NCBI RefSeq assembly: GCF_017377775.1
Contig: NZ_JAFVLN010000019.1
Coordinates: 124,001-188,000, forward strand
Source: Streptomyces sp. VRA16 Mangrove soil
GTDB taxonomy: Bacteria > Actinomycetota > Actinomycetes > Streptomycetales > Streptomycetaceae
DNA length: 64,000 nt
Direction: 5' to 3'
Both the position numbers and the translations under genes were made by a program. Positions 55,793 through 64,000 of this stretch are shown one piece after another. The notes below the pieces were generated by a model. The model did no database searches. It saw nothing but the letters and a program-made list of their open reading frames with translations, and was not told the DNA's origin. How positions within the stretch are numbered: the stretch's first letter is position 1; each line of letters opens with the position of its first letter.

Positions 55793-57253
55793 TCACTTGC
55801 TGTTGATGACCGCCTGCATCACGCTCTTCGCGATCGGCGCGGCCAGACCGCCACCCGAGATGTCGTCACGGCTGGCGGCGCCGTCCTCGACGACGACGGC
55901 CACGGCGACCGGCGTACCGGACGTCGTCTTCGCGTAGGACACGAACCAGGCGTACGGCTTCTCGCTGTTGTCGACACCGTGCTGGGCGGTACCGGTCTTG
56001 CCGCCGACGGTCACGCCCGGGATCTGGGCGCTGGTGCCCGTACCGGTCTTGACGACCGTCTCCATCATCGACTGCAGCGCCTGCGCGTTCTTCTCCGACA
56101 GCGGCTGGCTCAGCTCCTTGGGCTCCGTCTTCTCGATGGTGTCGAGGTTCGGGGCCTGCAACTGGTCCACCATGTACGGCTGCATCAGCTTGCCGTCGTT
56201 GGCGATCGCCGAGGCGACCATCGCCATCTGCAGCGGGGTCGCCGCGGTGTCGTACTGGCCGATGGAGGAGAGCGCCACCTGCGAGTCGTTCATCTTGTCG
56301 TCGAACCTCGACGCGTTGGCGCGGACCGGGACGAACTGCTCCTTGTTGAAGCCGAACTTCTCGGCCTCGCCGAGCATCGTCTTGAGGCCCATGTCCTGGC
56401 CGAGCTTGCCGAACACCGAGTTGCAGGAGACCCGCAGCGCCTCACGCAGCGGGACGTTCTCGCACCGGATGCTGCCCTCGTTCTTCAGCTCGGTCGTCGT
56501 GCCCTTCATGATGAACGGCACCGGCGAGTCGGTCTTCGCGTCCGGGTCGGAGACCTTGCCGCTCTCCAGCGCCGCCGCGGCCGTGACCAGCTTGAACGTG
56601 GAGCCCGGCGGGTACGTCTCGCGCAGCGCGCGGTTCAGGAGCGGCTTGTCCTTGTCCTTGTCGAGCTGGGAGAACGTCTCGCCGTCCTTGGTGGAGTTCC
56701 CCGCGAACGACGACGGGTCGTACGACGGCGTCGACGCCAGCGCGAGGATCTTGCCGGTGGACGGCTCGATGGCGGCGACGGCACCCTTGCCGCGGTTCTT
56801 CAGACCGTCGTACGCGGCCTTCTGCGCGGCCGTGTTGAGGGTGGTGACGACGTTGCCGCCCTCCTTCTTCTTGCCCGTGATCATGTCGAGCGTGTTGCGG
56901 AAGAAGAGCCGGTCGTCGTTGCCGGTGAGGATGCCGTCGTCGATGGACTCCAGCTGGCTGGCGCCGACGACCTGAGAGGCGTACCCGGTGACGGGCGACC
57001 ACATGGGCCCGTCCTTCCAGGTCCGCTTGTACTTCAGGTCGGTGCCGCTGGTCGCCTTCGAGCCGGTGATCGACTTGCCGTCGACGATGATGTCGCCGCG
57101 CGGCGTCGAGTAACGCTCGATGGCGACACGGCGGTTGTTGTCGTCCGAGGCGAGGCTGTCGGCCTTGACGTACTGGAGCCAGTTGTCGCGGATCAGGAGA
57201 GTGAGGACCAGCAGTCCGCAGAAGATCGCGATACGGCGCAGGGGCTTGTTCAC
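55793..57253 (-). CDS. pbpA: Class B penicillin-binding protein PbpA
   Basis: The product has 486 residues. One N-terminal membrane helix (IAIFCGLLVLTLLIRDNW) leads to a dimerisation region with PRGDIIVDG, then a transpeptidase domain with STFK (near 218), SCN (near 276) and KTGTAQ (near 419). It cross-links peptidoglycan outside the membrane. GTG at 57253 overlaps the rodA stop by 4 bp, so the SEDS/PBP pair is translationally coupled. Confidence 0.96.
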   Translation of the reverse strand: MNKPLRRIAIFCGLLVLTLLIRDNWLQYVKADSLASDDNNRRVAIERYSTPRGDIIVDGKSITGSKATSGTDLKYKRTWKDGPMWSPVTGYASQVVGASQLESIDDGILTGNDDRLFFRNTLDMITGKKKEGGNVVTTLNTAAQKAAYDGLKNRGKGAVAAIEPSTGKILALASTPSYDPSSFAGNSTKDGETFSQLDKDKDKPLLNRALRETYPPGSTFKLVTAAAALESGKVSDPDAKTDSPVPFIMKGTTTELKNEGSIRCENVPLREALRVSCNSVFGKLGQDMGLKTMLGEAEKFGFNKEQFVPVRANASRFDDKMNDSQVALSSIGQYDTAATPLQMAMVASAIANDGKLMQPYMVDQLQAPNLDTIEKTEPKELSQPLSEKNAQALQSMMETVVKTGTGTSAQIPGVTVGGKTGTAQHGVDNSEKPYAWFVSYAKTTSGTPVAVAVVVEDGAASRDDISGGGLAAPIAKSVMQAVINSK

Positions 57254-58689
57254 GGTCGGACCACCTGGGTCATCTCGGCGTCGGGACTGGGCGTCGGGGT
57301 GGGCGCGGGCCGGCGCGCGGTGTCGCTGATCCGGATCAGGATGCCGATCAGCGCCCAGTTCGCGATGACCGAAGAACCGCCGTACGCGAGGAACGGCATC
57401 GTCATACCGGTCAGCGGGATGAGACCCATGACACCGCCGGCGACGACGAACACCTGCAGCGCGAACGCGCCGGACAGGCCGACGGCGAGCAGCTTGCCGA
57501 ACGGGTCACGGGCGGCCAGCGCGGTGCGCACACCGCGCTCCACGATCAGCGCGTAGATCAGCAGCAGCGCCATCAGACCGGCCAGGCCCAGCTCCTCGCC
57601 GAACGTGGCGAGGATGAAGTCGGAGTTCGCGGCGAACCGGATCAGGTCCGAGTGGCCCTGGCCCAGGCCGGTGCCCAGCGTGCCGCCGGAACCGAACGCC
57701 CACAGCGCCTGCATGGCCTGCTCGGAGTGCCCGGCGACGCCCTGCCGGCTGAGCAGGTACTCCTTCATCGGGTCGAGCCAGGCGTCCACACGCTGCTGGA
57801 TGTGCGGCTCGAAGCTGGCCACACCCACGGCGCCGACCGCGGACATCATCAGACCGAAGACGATCCAGCTGGTCCGCTCGGTGGCGACGTACAGCATGAT
57901 GACGAACATTCCGAAGAACAGCAGCGACGTACCGAGGTCGGTCTCGAAGACCAGGATGAGGATCGAGATCGCCCACACCACGATGATCGGACCGAGGTCA
58001 CGGCCGCGCGGCAGGTACAGGCCCATGAAGCGGCGCGAGGCCAGCGCCAGCGCGTCCCGCTTCACCATCAGATAGCCGGCGAAGAAGACGGCCAGAGCGA
58101 TCTTCGCGAACTCACCGGGCTGGATGGAGAAGCCGCCGATGTGGATCCAGATCTTGGCGCCGTAGATGTTCACGCCGAGGCCCGGGACCAGCGGCAGCAG
58201 CAGCAGGACGAGCGCGCCGAGCATCGAGATGTACGTGTAGCGCTGCAGGACACGGTGGTCCTTGAGGAACATCAGCACCACGATGAAGAGCGCGATGCCG
58301 ATCGCCGTGTACATCAGCTGCTTGGGCGCGGCACTGCCCGCCTGCCCGATCGACTGCAGCAGCTTCGACTGGTCGAGCCGCCAGATGACGACCAGACCGA
58401 GCCCGTTGAGGAGCGTGGCGAGCGGCAGCAGCAGCGGGTCCGCGTACGCCGCGAATTTCCGTACGACGAGGTGGGCGACGCCGGCGAGCAGGCCGAGGCC
58501 GAGCCCGTACCCGAGCAGCCCGGCCGGCAGCGAGCCGTCGAGCGCGAGGCCCACATTGGCGTACGCGAAGACGGGGATGACGACCGCGAACACCAGCAGG
58601 GCCAGCTCGGTGTTGCGCCGGCTGGGTGCTCCGATCGCTCCGATGGTCGACGTATGGGTCGTGGAACTACTACTGAGAGAACTGCTCAT
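57250..58689 (-). CDS. rodA: SEDS-family peptidoglycan glycosyltransferase (RodA/FtsW)
   Basis: The product has 479 residues with about ten to twelve membrane segments. The SEDS signature appears as GSGGTLGTGLGQGHSDLIRFAANSDF, and the C-terminal PLTGMTMPFLAYGGSS is characteristic. It polymerises lipid II with its partner PbpA. ATG at 58689; the PP2C gene ends 25 bp upstream. The locus is the mycobacterial rodA position, though Streptomyces annotation often says FtsW. Confidence 0.95.
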   Translation of the reverse strand: MSSSLSSSSTTHTSTIGAIGAPSRRNTELALLVFAVVIPVFAYANVGLALDGSLPAGLLGYGLGLGLLAGVAHLVVRKFAAYADPLLLPLATLLNGLGLVVIWRLDQSKLLQSIGQAGSAAPKQLMYTAIGIALFIVVLMFLKDHRVLQRYTYISMLGALVLLLLPLVPGLGVNIYGAKIWIHIGGFSIQPGEFAKIALAVFFAGYLMVKRDALALASRRFMGLYLPRGRDLGPIIVVWAISILILVFETDLGTSLLFFGMFVIMLYVATERTSWIVFGLMMSAVGAVGVASFEPHIQQRVDAWLDPMKEYLLSRQGVAGHSEQAMQALWAFGSGGTLGTGLGQGHSDLIRFAANSDFILATFGEELGLAGLMALLLIYALIVERGVRTALAARDPFGKLLAVGLSGAFALQVFVVAGGVMGLIPLTGMTMPFLAYGGSSVIANWALIGILIRISDTARRPAPTPTPSPDAEMTQVVRP

Positions 58690-58714
58690 GGCGTGCTGAG
58701 GCCCCCAACGGCTT

Positions 58715-60304
58715 CTACTGCTGCGCGCACGCCTTGGCCAGCTGCTGCTCTTCCTCGGAGAGAGTGGGGCCAGGGGTGGGCGTGGGAGAGGTCTTGGACT
58801 TGCCGGACGACGATGCCGAGGGTGACGGCGTGGGCGTGGCGGTCGCCGTGCGGTACGACGCCTTGGACGCCGTGCCGCCGGTGGTGGTGCCGCCGGCCTC
58901 GCCCTCGCCGGTCTTCGCGTTGTTCTCGTTCTCGGCCTTCTGCCGCGCGGCCTGCTTCTTGCATGCGGTGGCCTGCGCGGACAGCTCGTCGATCTTGTCC
59001 TGGGCGGCGGCGAGGTCGCCTTCGGTGATGGTCTCCTCGACCTGCTTGCGCTGGTACGGCGGCAGGTACTTGAGCTCGATCTCCGGGTGGTCCTTCTCCA
59101 CCTTCGACAGGTTCACCCAGGCCAGGTCCTGGTCGATGCCGCGGTAGAGCGCCACGTGCTCTTCGTTCGAGCCGACGAAGTACTGCGTCTGCGTCCAGCG
59201 GTAGCCGCCGTACAGACCGCCGCCGATGACGCCGAGGGCGAGCGCGATGTACAGCGATCTCTTGAGCCACTTGCGGCCGCGGCGCGGCTTGACGAAGTCC
59301 TCCTCCGAGTACGCGCCGAAGCTCCCCTCGGGCGCGTAACCGGTGGTGTCACCGCTGCCGGGCGGGCCGAACTCGCCACCGCCACCGCCGCCCTGGCCGG
59401 GGACCGGTCGGCCCAGGCCGGAGGCACGGCCCGCCGGGGTGTCCATCGAGCCGTTGTCGTGCAGCTGGTGCTGGTTCTCCGCGACCGCGCCGACGATGAC
59501 CGGGGCGTCCGAGATCTGACCGGCGAGCGTGTCCCCGCTGTCGATGTCGAGGACGTCCGCGACGATCACCGTGATGTTGTCGGGACCGCCGCCGCGCAGC
59601 GCCAGCTGGATCAGGTCCTGGACCGTCTCCTGCGGGCCCTGGTAGCTGGCGAGGGTCTCCTCCATCGTCTGGTGGGAGACGACGCCTGACAGACCGTCGG
59701 AACAGATCAGGTACCGGTCGCCGGCCCGCACCTCACGGATGGAGAGGTCGGGCTCGACGTGGTCGCCGCTGCCCAGCGCTCGCATCAGCAGCGAGCGCTG
59801 CGGGTGCGTGGTGGCCTCTTCCTCGGTGATGCGGCCCTCGTCGACCAGACGCTGCACCCACGTGTGGTCCTGCGTGATCTGCGTGAGCACACCGTCGCGC
59901 AGCAGGTAGGCGCGCGAGTCGCCGACGTGCACGAGACCGAGTCGCTGACCCGTCCACAGCAGCGCGGTCAGGGTGGTGCCCATGCCCTCGAGCTGGGGGT
60001 CCTCCTCGACCATCATGCGCAGCTGGTCGTTGGCCCGCTGCACGGCGGTGCCGAGCGAGGTGAGGATGTCGGAACCCGGCACGTCGTCGTCGAGCGCGAC
60101 GATGGTGGAGATCACCTCGGAGGAGGCGACCTCACCGGCGGCCTGGCCGCCCATGCCGTCGGCGATCGCGAGCAGGCGCGGACCGGCGTAACCGGAGTCC
60201 TCGTTGCCCTCGCGGATCATGCCTTTGTGGGATCCGGCGGCGAAGCGCAGTGACAGACTCATGCGCACCTGCCCCGTTGACTCCGACTCCGGGTACATCC
60301 GCAC
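58715..60304 (-). CDS. pstP: PP2C-family Ser/Thr phosphatase (PstP type)
   Basis: The product has 529 residues. The cytosolic PP2C domain (~15-255) has EGNEDSGY, ADGMGGQAAGE, GDSRAYL, CSDGLSG and GGPDNITV, all metal-ligand motifs. A linker leads to one membrane helix near 345-365 (LYIALALGVIGGGLYGGY), then an outer region with Thr/Ser/Gln-rich tail. GTG at 60304 has GGAGGG eight bases upstream; an ATG at 60262 (MSLSLRF) is an alternative. It reverses PknB phosphorylation. Confidence 0.95.
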   Translation of the reverse strand: MRMYPESESTGQVRMSLSLRFAAGSHKGMIREGNEDSGYAGPRLLAIADGMGGQAAGEVASSEVISTIVALDDDVPGSDILTSLGTAVQRANDQLRMMVEEDPQLEGMGTTLTALLWTGQRLGLVHVGDSRAYLLRDGVLTQITQDHTWVQRLVDEGRITEEEATTHPQRSLLMRALGSGDHVEPDLSIREVRAGDRYLICSDGLSGVVSHQTMEETLASYQGPQETVQDLIQLALRGGGPDNITVIVADVLDIDSGDTLAGQISDAPVIVGAVAENQHQLHDNGSMDTPAGRASGLGRPVPGQGGGGGGEFGPPGSGDTTGYAPEGSFGAYSEEDFVKPRRGRKWLKRSLYIALALGVIGGGLYGGYRWTQTQYFVGSNEEHVALYRGIDQDLAWVNLSKVEKDHPEIELKYLPPYQRKQVEETITEGDLAAAQDKIDELSAQATACKKQAARQKAENENNAKTGEGEAGGTTTGGTASKASYRTATATPTPSPSASSSGKSKTSPTPTPGPTLSEEEQQLAKACAQQ

Positions 60305-60399
60305 GGTGCCCACCCTCCGGTCGGGAGCGCGCCGGTGCCCTGTGCCAGGACCACCGCGTCGGCTCGCTCGCTCCGCTCGCGCCTATTCATGATGTAGCA

Positions 60400-60918
60400 C
60401 TACTTCCGCAGCTCGATGACGGTCTTGCCGATGCGGATCGGTGCGCCCAGCGGGATCGGCGTGGGCGTCGTCAGACGGTTCCGGTCGAGATACGTGCCGT
60501 TCGTGGACCCGAGGTCCTCGACGATCCACTGTCCGTCCCGGTCCGGATAGATCCGGGCATGCCTGCTGGACGCGTAGTCGTCGTCCAGCACGATCGTGCT
60601 GTCGTGCGCACGGCCGAGCGTGATCGTCTGCCCCTGCAGCGCCACCGTGGTACCGGTGAGACTGCCCTCGGAGACGACCAGCTTGGTGGGCGCGCCGCGG
60701 CGCTGGCGGCCGCCGCTCTGCTGCTGGCGCTGCTGCGGCGGCGCGGCAGCGGCCTGGCGGGCGGCCTGCTGCGGCCGCCCGGCGTCCCGCCGGGAACCGC
60801 GCGCGGTGACACGCGTGCCGAACAGGTCGCTGCGGATGACCTGAACGGCCACGATCACGAACAGCCACAGAACGGCCAGGAAACCCAGCCGCATGACCGT
60901 CAGGGTCAGCTCTGACAT
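60400..60918 (-). CDS. fhaB: FHA-domain protein FhaB (FipA)
   Basis: The product has 172 residues: an N-terminal membrane helix (LGFLAVLWLFVIVAVQVI), a Gln/Ala/Arg-rich linker and a C-terminal FHA domain (ITLGRAHDST, SSRHARI, DLGSTNGTYL). FHA domains bind phosphothreonine, so it is a candidate reader of PknB-modified proteins. The ATG at 60918 is ten bases after fhaA. Confidence 0.94.
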   Translation of the reverse strand: MSELTLTVMRLGFLAVLWLFVIVAVQVIRSDLFGTRVTARGSRRDAGRPQQAARQAAAAPPQQRQQQSGGRQRRGAPTKLVVSEGSLTGTTVALQGQTITLGRAHDSTIVLDDDYASSRHARIYPDRDGQWIVEDLGSTNGTYLDRNRLTTPTPIPLGAPIRIGKTVIELRK

Positions 60919-60928
60919 TGCCCCCGCT

Positions 60929-61768
60929 TCACCCTTCGGCTTGCCGGTAAACGATGGTGGTGGAGCCCACGACGATCCGCGAGCCGTCGCGGAGCGTAGC
61001 GCGGGTCGTGTGCTGGCCGTCCACCACGATCCCGTTCGTGGACCCGAGGTCCTGGATCGTGGACGGTGTACCGGTGCGGATCTCGCAGTGCCGGCGCGAG
61101 ACGCCGGGGTCGTCGATCCGCACGTCGGCCTCCGTGGAACGGCCGAGCACGAGGGTGGGGCGGGAGATCTGGTGGCGGGTGCCGTTGATCTCGATCCAGT
61201 GCCGCACGCGGCTGCCCGGCATCGGGCCCGCGCCGGGGCGGTGCGCCGACGGGGCCTGCGCGGGCCGCCCGGGCGGCGGCGCGGCCGGCATCGGAGGTGC
61301 CGCCGCGGGCTGCGGGTAGCCGTAACCACCGGGCGCCTGGTTCGGCCGGGCGGCCGTGGGCCGCTCCGGACGCTCGGGCTGCTGCTGGCTCGTGGAGGAG
61401 GCCAGGGTGCGACTGCGCACCCGGTACAGACCTGTGTCCAGATCCTCCGCCTTCTCCAGGTGCACCTTGATGGGGCCCATGAAGGTGTACCGCTGCTGCT
61501 TCGCGTAGTCGCGCACCATCCCGGACAGCTCGTCGCCGAGCTGGCCCGAGTAGGGGCTCAGGCGCTCGTAGTCCGGCGCGCTGAGCTCCACGATGAAGTC
61601 ATTGGGGACGACCGTCCGCTCGCGGTTCCAGATCGTCGCGTTGTTGTCGCACTCGCGCTGGAGCGCGCCCGCGATCTCGACGGGCTGCACCTCGGACTTG
61701 AAGACCTTGGCGAAGGTGCCGTTGACCAGACCTTCGAGACGCTGCTCGAACTTCTTCAGGACTCCCAT
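60929..61768 (-). CDS. fhaA: FHA-domain protein FhaA with DUF3662
   Basis: The product has 279 residues. The N-terminal DUF3662 (MGVLKKFEQRLEGLVNG, then FAKVFKSEVQPVEIAGAL) covers ~1-115. A Pro/Gln/Ala-rich linker leads to the FHA domain (LVLGRSTEADV, VSRRHCEI, DLGSTNGIVVDG). In mycobacteria FhaA binds the phosphorylated MviN pseudokinase; here that partner is the separate pseudokinase gene at 14 kb. GGAGGAGG precedes the ATG at 61768. It is the first gene of the operon. Confidence 0.95.
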   Translation of the reverse strand: MGVLKKFEQRLEGLVNGTFAKVFKSEVQPVEIAGALQRECDNNATIWNRERTVVPNDFIVELSAPDYERLSPYSGQLGDELSGMVRDYAKQQRYTFMGPIKVHLEKAEDLDTGLYRVRSRTLASSTSQQQPERPERPTAARPNQAPGGYGYPQPAAAPPMPAAPPPGRPAQAPSAHRPGAGPMPGSRVRHWIEINGTRHQISRPTLVLGRSTEADVRIDDPGVSRRHCEIRTGTPSTIQDLGSTNGIVVDGQHTTRATLRDGSRIVVGSTTIVYRQAEG

Positions 61769-62224
61769 GAGGCACCTCCTCCTTCGTTGCTGCCCTGCTT
61801 GCCGTGCCTGTCGCGCTCTCGTGCTTCCTCGTACTGCTTACTGATCGTATCCACGCGTCGGGAAATCGGCTGGTTCCCCCTGTCCGCCCGGTCGATGAGT
61901 GTCGACGCTCACAGACCTGTTCCGGCCCTGACTCCTGACCCTCGCCGGCCCCTCTGCGCGGATCCTCTTACGAGGGATCGTAGAGGTGGCCTCCGGACAG
62001 TGTCCCGTACCGGGCTGTGGAGCGGTCGGGGTCCGGCAAGGACGGGACCGGACTGTGGCCGGAGTGCGACCGCGGCGGCCGGTCCACCTCGGTACGGACC
62101 ACGGGGACTGCCCGTCAGGTGCCCGCGGAAACGGATGTGAATCCACCCTCCGCAGCGTGCTAATCTTCTGCATGTCGAGAGGCGCTCACCCCGAAAGGGC
62201 GAAGGGCCAGGAGACACACCCAAT
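61769..62224. promoter_or_regulatory. Divergent region between fhaA and tRNA-Leu
   Basis: These 456 bp hold no supported gene. On the tRNA side, TAATCT at 62161-62166 is a likely -10 and matches the tRNA-Ile promoter (GCTAATCTTC in both). The fhaA promoter is not clear. Confidence 0.45.
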
Positions 62225-62308
62225 GCGCGGGTGGCGGAATAGGCAGACGCGCTGGATTCAGGTTCCAGTGCCCGAAAGGGCGTGGGGGTTCAACTCCCCC
62301 CTCGCGCA
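62225..62308 (+). tRNA. tRNA-Leu (CAG anticodon)
   Basis: This is an 84-nt tRNA with a long variable arm. The acceptor stem is GCGCGGG/CTCGCGC with one G:U pair, and the anticodon loop is TTCAGGT. CCA is not encoded. It matches the leuT position after fhaA in mycobacteria. Confidence 0.96.
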
Positions 62309-62313
62309 CAGCG

Positions 62314-62349
62314 AAAAGCCCCGCAGATCTCAGGATCTGCGGGGCTTTT
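62314..62349 (+). terminator. tRNA-Leu terminator
   Basis: A perfect 16-bp stem (62314-62329 with 62334-62349) closes a four-base loop and ends in TTTT. Confidence 0.93.
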
Positions 62350-62414
62350 GCGTTGCCGTACGCGCGTTGCCGTACGCGGGTGAGGATGCGGCGGCGAGCG
62401 TGCGATGGCGAGCT

Positions 62415-62450
62415 TGTGGGTGTGGGTGTGGGTGTGGGTGTGGGTGTGGG
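62415..62450. repeat. TGTGGG hexamer array, non-coding
   Basis: Six exact TGTGGG units lie in the gap after tRNA-Leu. The same hexamer forms the Pro-Thr linker of the kinase gene near 42850. Confidence 0.92.
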
Positions 62451-62518
62451 TGCCGGTGCCAGTGCGGTCGTTACGTGCTGGGCGCGGACGGGGGCGTGCC
62501 GGGTGCGGACGAAGGCGG

Positions 62519-62559
62519 GCGAAGGGCGCCGCGGGTCGATGACCTGCGGCGCCCTTCGC
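62519..62559 (-). terminator. azoR terminator
   Basis: An 18-bp stem with one mismatch (62519-62536 with 62542-62559) closes a five-base loop just past the azoreductase stop. Confidence 0.8.
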
Positions 62560-62584
62560 CTTTTCGCTGTGGGTTATGTCACCT

Positions 62585-63238
62585 TCAGGCGGTGAGGCGG
62601 GCGGCCACGGCCTTGCCCTTCTCCTTGGCGGCCTGGAGCGCCTGCTCGCGGGAAGCCTCGAAGAGCGGGATCAGCTCGGACATCGCCGGGTTCTGCGGGG
62701 CCATGGTCAGCTCGGGAACGATGAAGTCCAGGTCGAGCTGGAGGGTGTCGCGCAGGGTGGCGCCGAGGAAGTTCTGGACGTACTCCATGCCCTCGCGCGG
62801 GGTGCCCGGCGCGTAGGAGCCGCCGCGGCTGGCGACGACGGTGACCGGGGTGCCCTTGGCGGCCGGGGCGTCGACGCCCGCGGTGCGGCCGAACAGGATC
62901 ACGTTGTCCAGCCACGCCTTCAGCGTCGACGGGATCGAGTAGTTGTACATCGGGGCGCCGATCAGGATCGCGTCCGCGTTCTCCAGCTCCTCGATGAGCT
63001 GCGCGCGCTCGGCGAAGGCGGCGGCCTGCTCCGGCGTGTGGTCCTCGGGGGCGGCGAAACCGGCGACGTGGGCGTCGGCCGTGATGTGGGCGACAGGGTT
63101 CGCGGCGAGGTCGCGGTAGATGACCGTGCCCTCCGGGTGCTGCTCCTCCCAGGCCTTGCGGAAGGCGTCCGTCACGCGACGGGAGGAGGAGGCGGGGCCG
63201 TCGAAGACGGAGGAGTCGATGTGCAGCAGCGTGGCCAT
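62585..63238 (-). CDS. azoR: FMN-dependent NADH-azoreductase (AzoR type)
   Basis: The product has 217 residues with a flavodoxin-like fold. It starts MATLLHIDSSVFDGPASSSRRV and carries the FMN-binding GAPMYNYSIPSTLKAWLD and VASRGGSY. AzoR enzymes reduce quinones and azo dyes by two electrons. Its terminator follows. It is divergent from an HxlR regulator across a 120-bp promoter region, the arrangement of quinone-responsive YodB/AzoR systems. Confidence 0.92.
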   Translation of the reverse strand: MATLLHIDSSVFDGPASSSRRVTDAFRKAWEEQHPEGTVIYRDLAANPVAHITADAHVAGFAAPEDHTPEQAAAFAERAQLIEELENADAILIGAPMYNYSIPSTLKAWLDNVILFGRTAGVDAPAAKGTPVTVVASRGGSYAPGTPREGMEYVQNFLGATLRDTLQLDLDFIVPELTMAPQNPAMSELIPLFEASREQALQAAKEKGKAVAARLTA

Positions 63239-63358
63239 GGGGGTGCTCCCGAAGTAGGTCCGGCCGAGCGGACTCGGCTGTAACTGAGTATGTAACTAGT
63301 AATAGCACAGGGACTTACTTTTTTTCACCCCCATACGGGAGCGCAGTACTCTGGATCC
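63239..63358. promoter_or_regulatory. Divergent azoR-hxlR promoter and probable operator
   Basis: GTAACT occurs at 63280-63285 and 63292-63297, twelve bases apart on one face of the helix, in a locally AT-rich patch. On the hxlR side TTTCAC (63323-63328) and TACTCT (63347-63352) are 18 bp apart, with the ATG only seven bases after the -10, so hxlR mRNA may be leaderless. Confidence 0.5.
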
Positions 63359-63787
63359 ATGGCGGGCAGCGGGCAGGACAGGAAACGGGCGGGCGCACAC
63401 AGCGCCGAGCCCGCGGGCGGGACCGCGGTGCACACCCCACAGGCGTGCTCGACGGTCGACATCGGCATGACCCGGGTCTTCGGACTCCTGGGCAAACGCT
63501 GGACGGGACTGATCGTGGCCGCCCTGATGCAGGGCCCGGTGCACTTCTCCGACCTGCGCCGGGCCATCCCCGGCATCAGCGAACGCATGCTCTCCGACCG
63601 GCTCTCGGAACTCGGCACCGTCGGACTCGTCGTCCGCCAGGTCGACGAAGGACCACCGCTGCGCGTCTCCTACCGCCTCACCGAAGCCGGCTCCGCACTC
63701 AAGCCCTCCCTCGACGAACTCGGTGGCTGGGCCGCGAAGTACCTGGGCGCCGAGGGCGGGACGTGTCCGGAGGAGTTCCGGAAGTAG
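63359..63787 (+). CDS. HxlR-family transcriptional regulator (YodB-like)
   Basis: The product has 142 residues. A winged-helix HxlR domain spans ~30-125 (GLLGKRWTGLIVAALMQGPV, IPGISERMLSDRLSEL, RVSYRLTEAG). C30 lies just before the domain, where the redox-active Cys of YodB is, and C136 is in the C-terminal tail, where YodB has another. A 25-residue N-terminal extension precedes it. It probably represses azoR and senses quinones or disulfide stress; this is inferred. Confidence 0.88.
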   Translation: MAGSGQDRKRAGAHSAEPAGGTAVHTPQACSTVDIGMTRVFGLLGKRWTGLIVAALMQGPVHFSDLRRAIPGISERMLSDRLSELGTVGLVVRQVDEGPPLRVSYRLTEAGSALKPSLDELGGWAAKYLGAEGGTCPEEFRK

Positions 63788-64000
63788 GCGGTGCGGGGTG
63801 GGTCCCTCGCTTGTCGGCGGACGCCGCCGCTTGCCGGCGGGCGCCGCGGTGGCGCCATTCGCGGCGGTGGCGCCGGTCGCGGCGGTGGCGCCGGTCGCGG
63901 CGTTGCGTTGTCCACAGCTCGTGGGTTTTCCACAGGCCCCGGCAGCGTTCTCCACGCGGCGGTACGGTCGTGACCGGTCAGTGAGCGGTTCCGTACACAC
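63788..64000. other. Non-coding right edge with 18-bp repeats and DnaA-like boxes
   Basis: Three 18-bp units of GCGGTGGCGCC-type sequence start at 63846, 63864 and 63882. DnaA-like boxes follow at 63908-63916 (TTGTCCACA, perfect), 63926-63934 (TTTTCCACA) and 63948-63956 (TTCTCCACG). No gene is supported before the window ends. Confidence 0.7.

Overview
The window is a chromosomal origin region from a high-GC actinobacterium, almost certainly a Streptomyces. The evidence is the gene order around oriC, the many GTG and TTG starts, the Streptomyces-type families (DLW-39, DUF5324, DUF6049, class E sortases), and the ParB sites of exact sequence GTTTCACGTGAAAC. No rRNA, insertion sequence, prophage or CRISPR array is visible. 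Nearly everything is conserved core genome; the unusual content lies in cis-acting DNA and a few small or decayed genes.

Left part (1-28 kb). A GT87 glycosyltransferase (cut by the edge) and a class A penicillin-binding protein face away from padR-ino1 and an MFS transporter. Then come cca (minus), a DUF6049 exported protein, murJ, a pseudokinase, sigM-rsmA and trxB-trxA (plus). A long minus-strand block follows: GNAT and a small membrane protein, parB-parA, rsmG, jag, yidC, yidD, rnpA and rpmH. It ends at the divergent dnaA. Eight perfect parS sites and one near-match lie in this half, several inside hairpins or reading frames.

Centre (28.5-39.5 kb). oriC lies between dnaA and dnaN and has two groups of imperfect DnaA boxes. 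It is followed by gnd, recF, dciA (DUF721), gyrB, gyrA, a DUF3566 membrane protein and tRNA-Ile.

Right part (39.5-64 kb). A loosely packed stretch holds degenerate tandem arrays (11, 16 and 10 bp units), small exported or membrane proteins, a stand-alone Ser/Thr kinase, an XRE regulator, tRNA-Ala, an MFS remnant and a DUF5324 protein. Next are ppiA, rhomboid, a strong DnaA-box cluster, crgA, DUF881, and three class E sortases interleaved with a 53-codon membrane protein and pabA. The cell-shape operon fhaA-fhaB-PP2C-rodA-pbpA-pknB lies on the minus strand, followed by tRNA-Leu. The window ends with a divergent azoreductase/HxlR pair and another run of DnaA-like boxes.

The genes cover replication initiation (dnaA, dnaN, recF, dciA, gyrBA), origin segregation (parAB/parS), membrane insertion and RNA processing (yidC, yidD, rnpA, rsmG), thiol redox control (sigM-rsmA, trxBA), and growth and division of the envelope (ponA, murJ, pseudokinase, crgA, pbpA, rodA, pknB, phosphatase, FHA proteins, sortases). 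The order closely matches the Mycobacterium tuberculosis origin region as I recall it, with informative differences listed in the findings.
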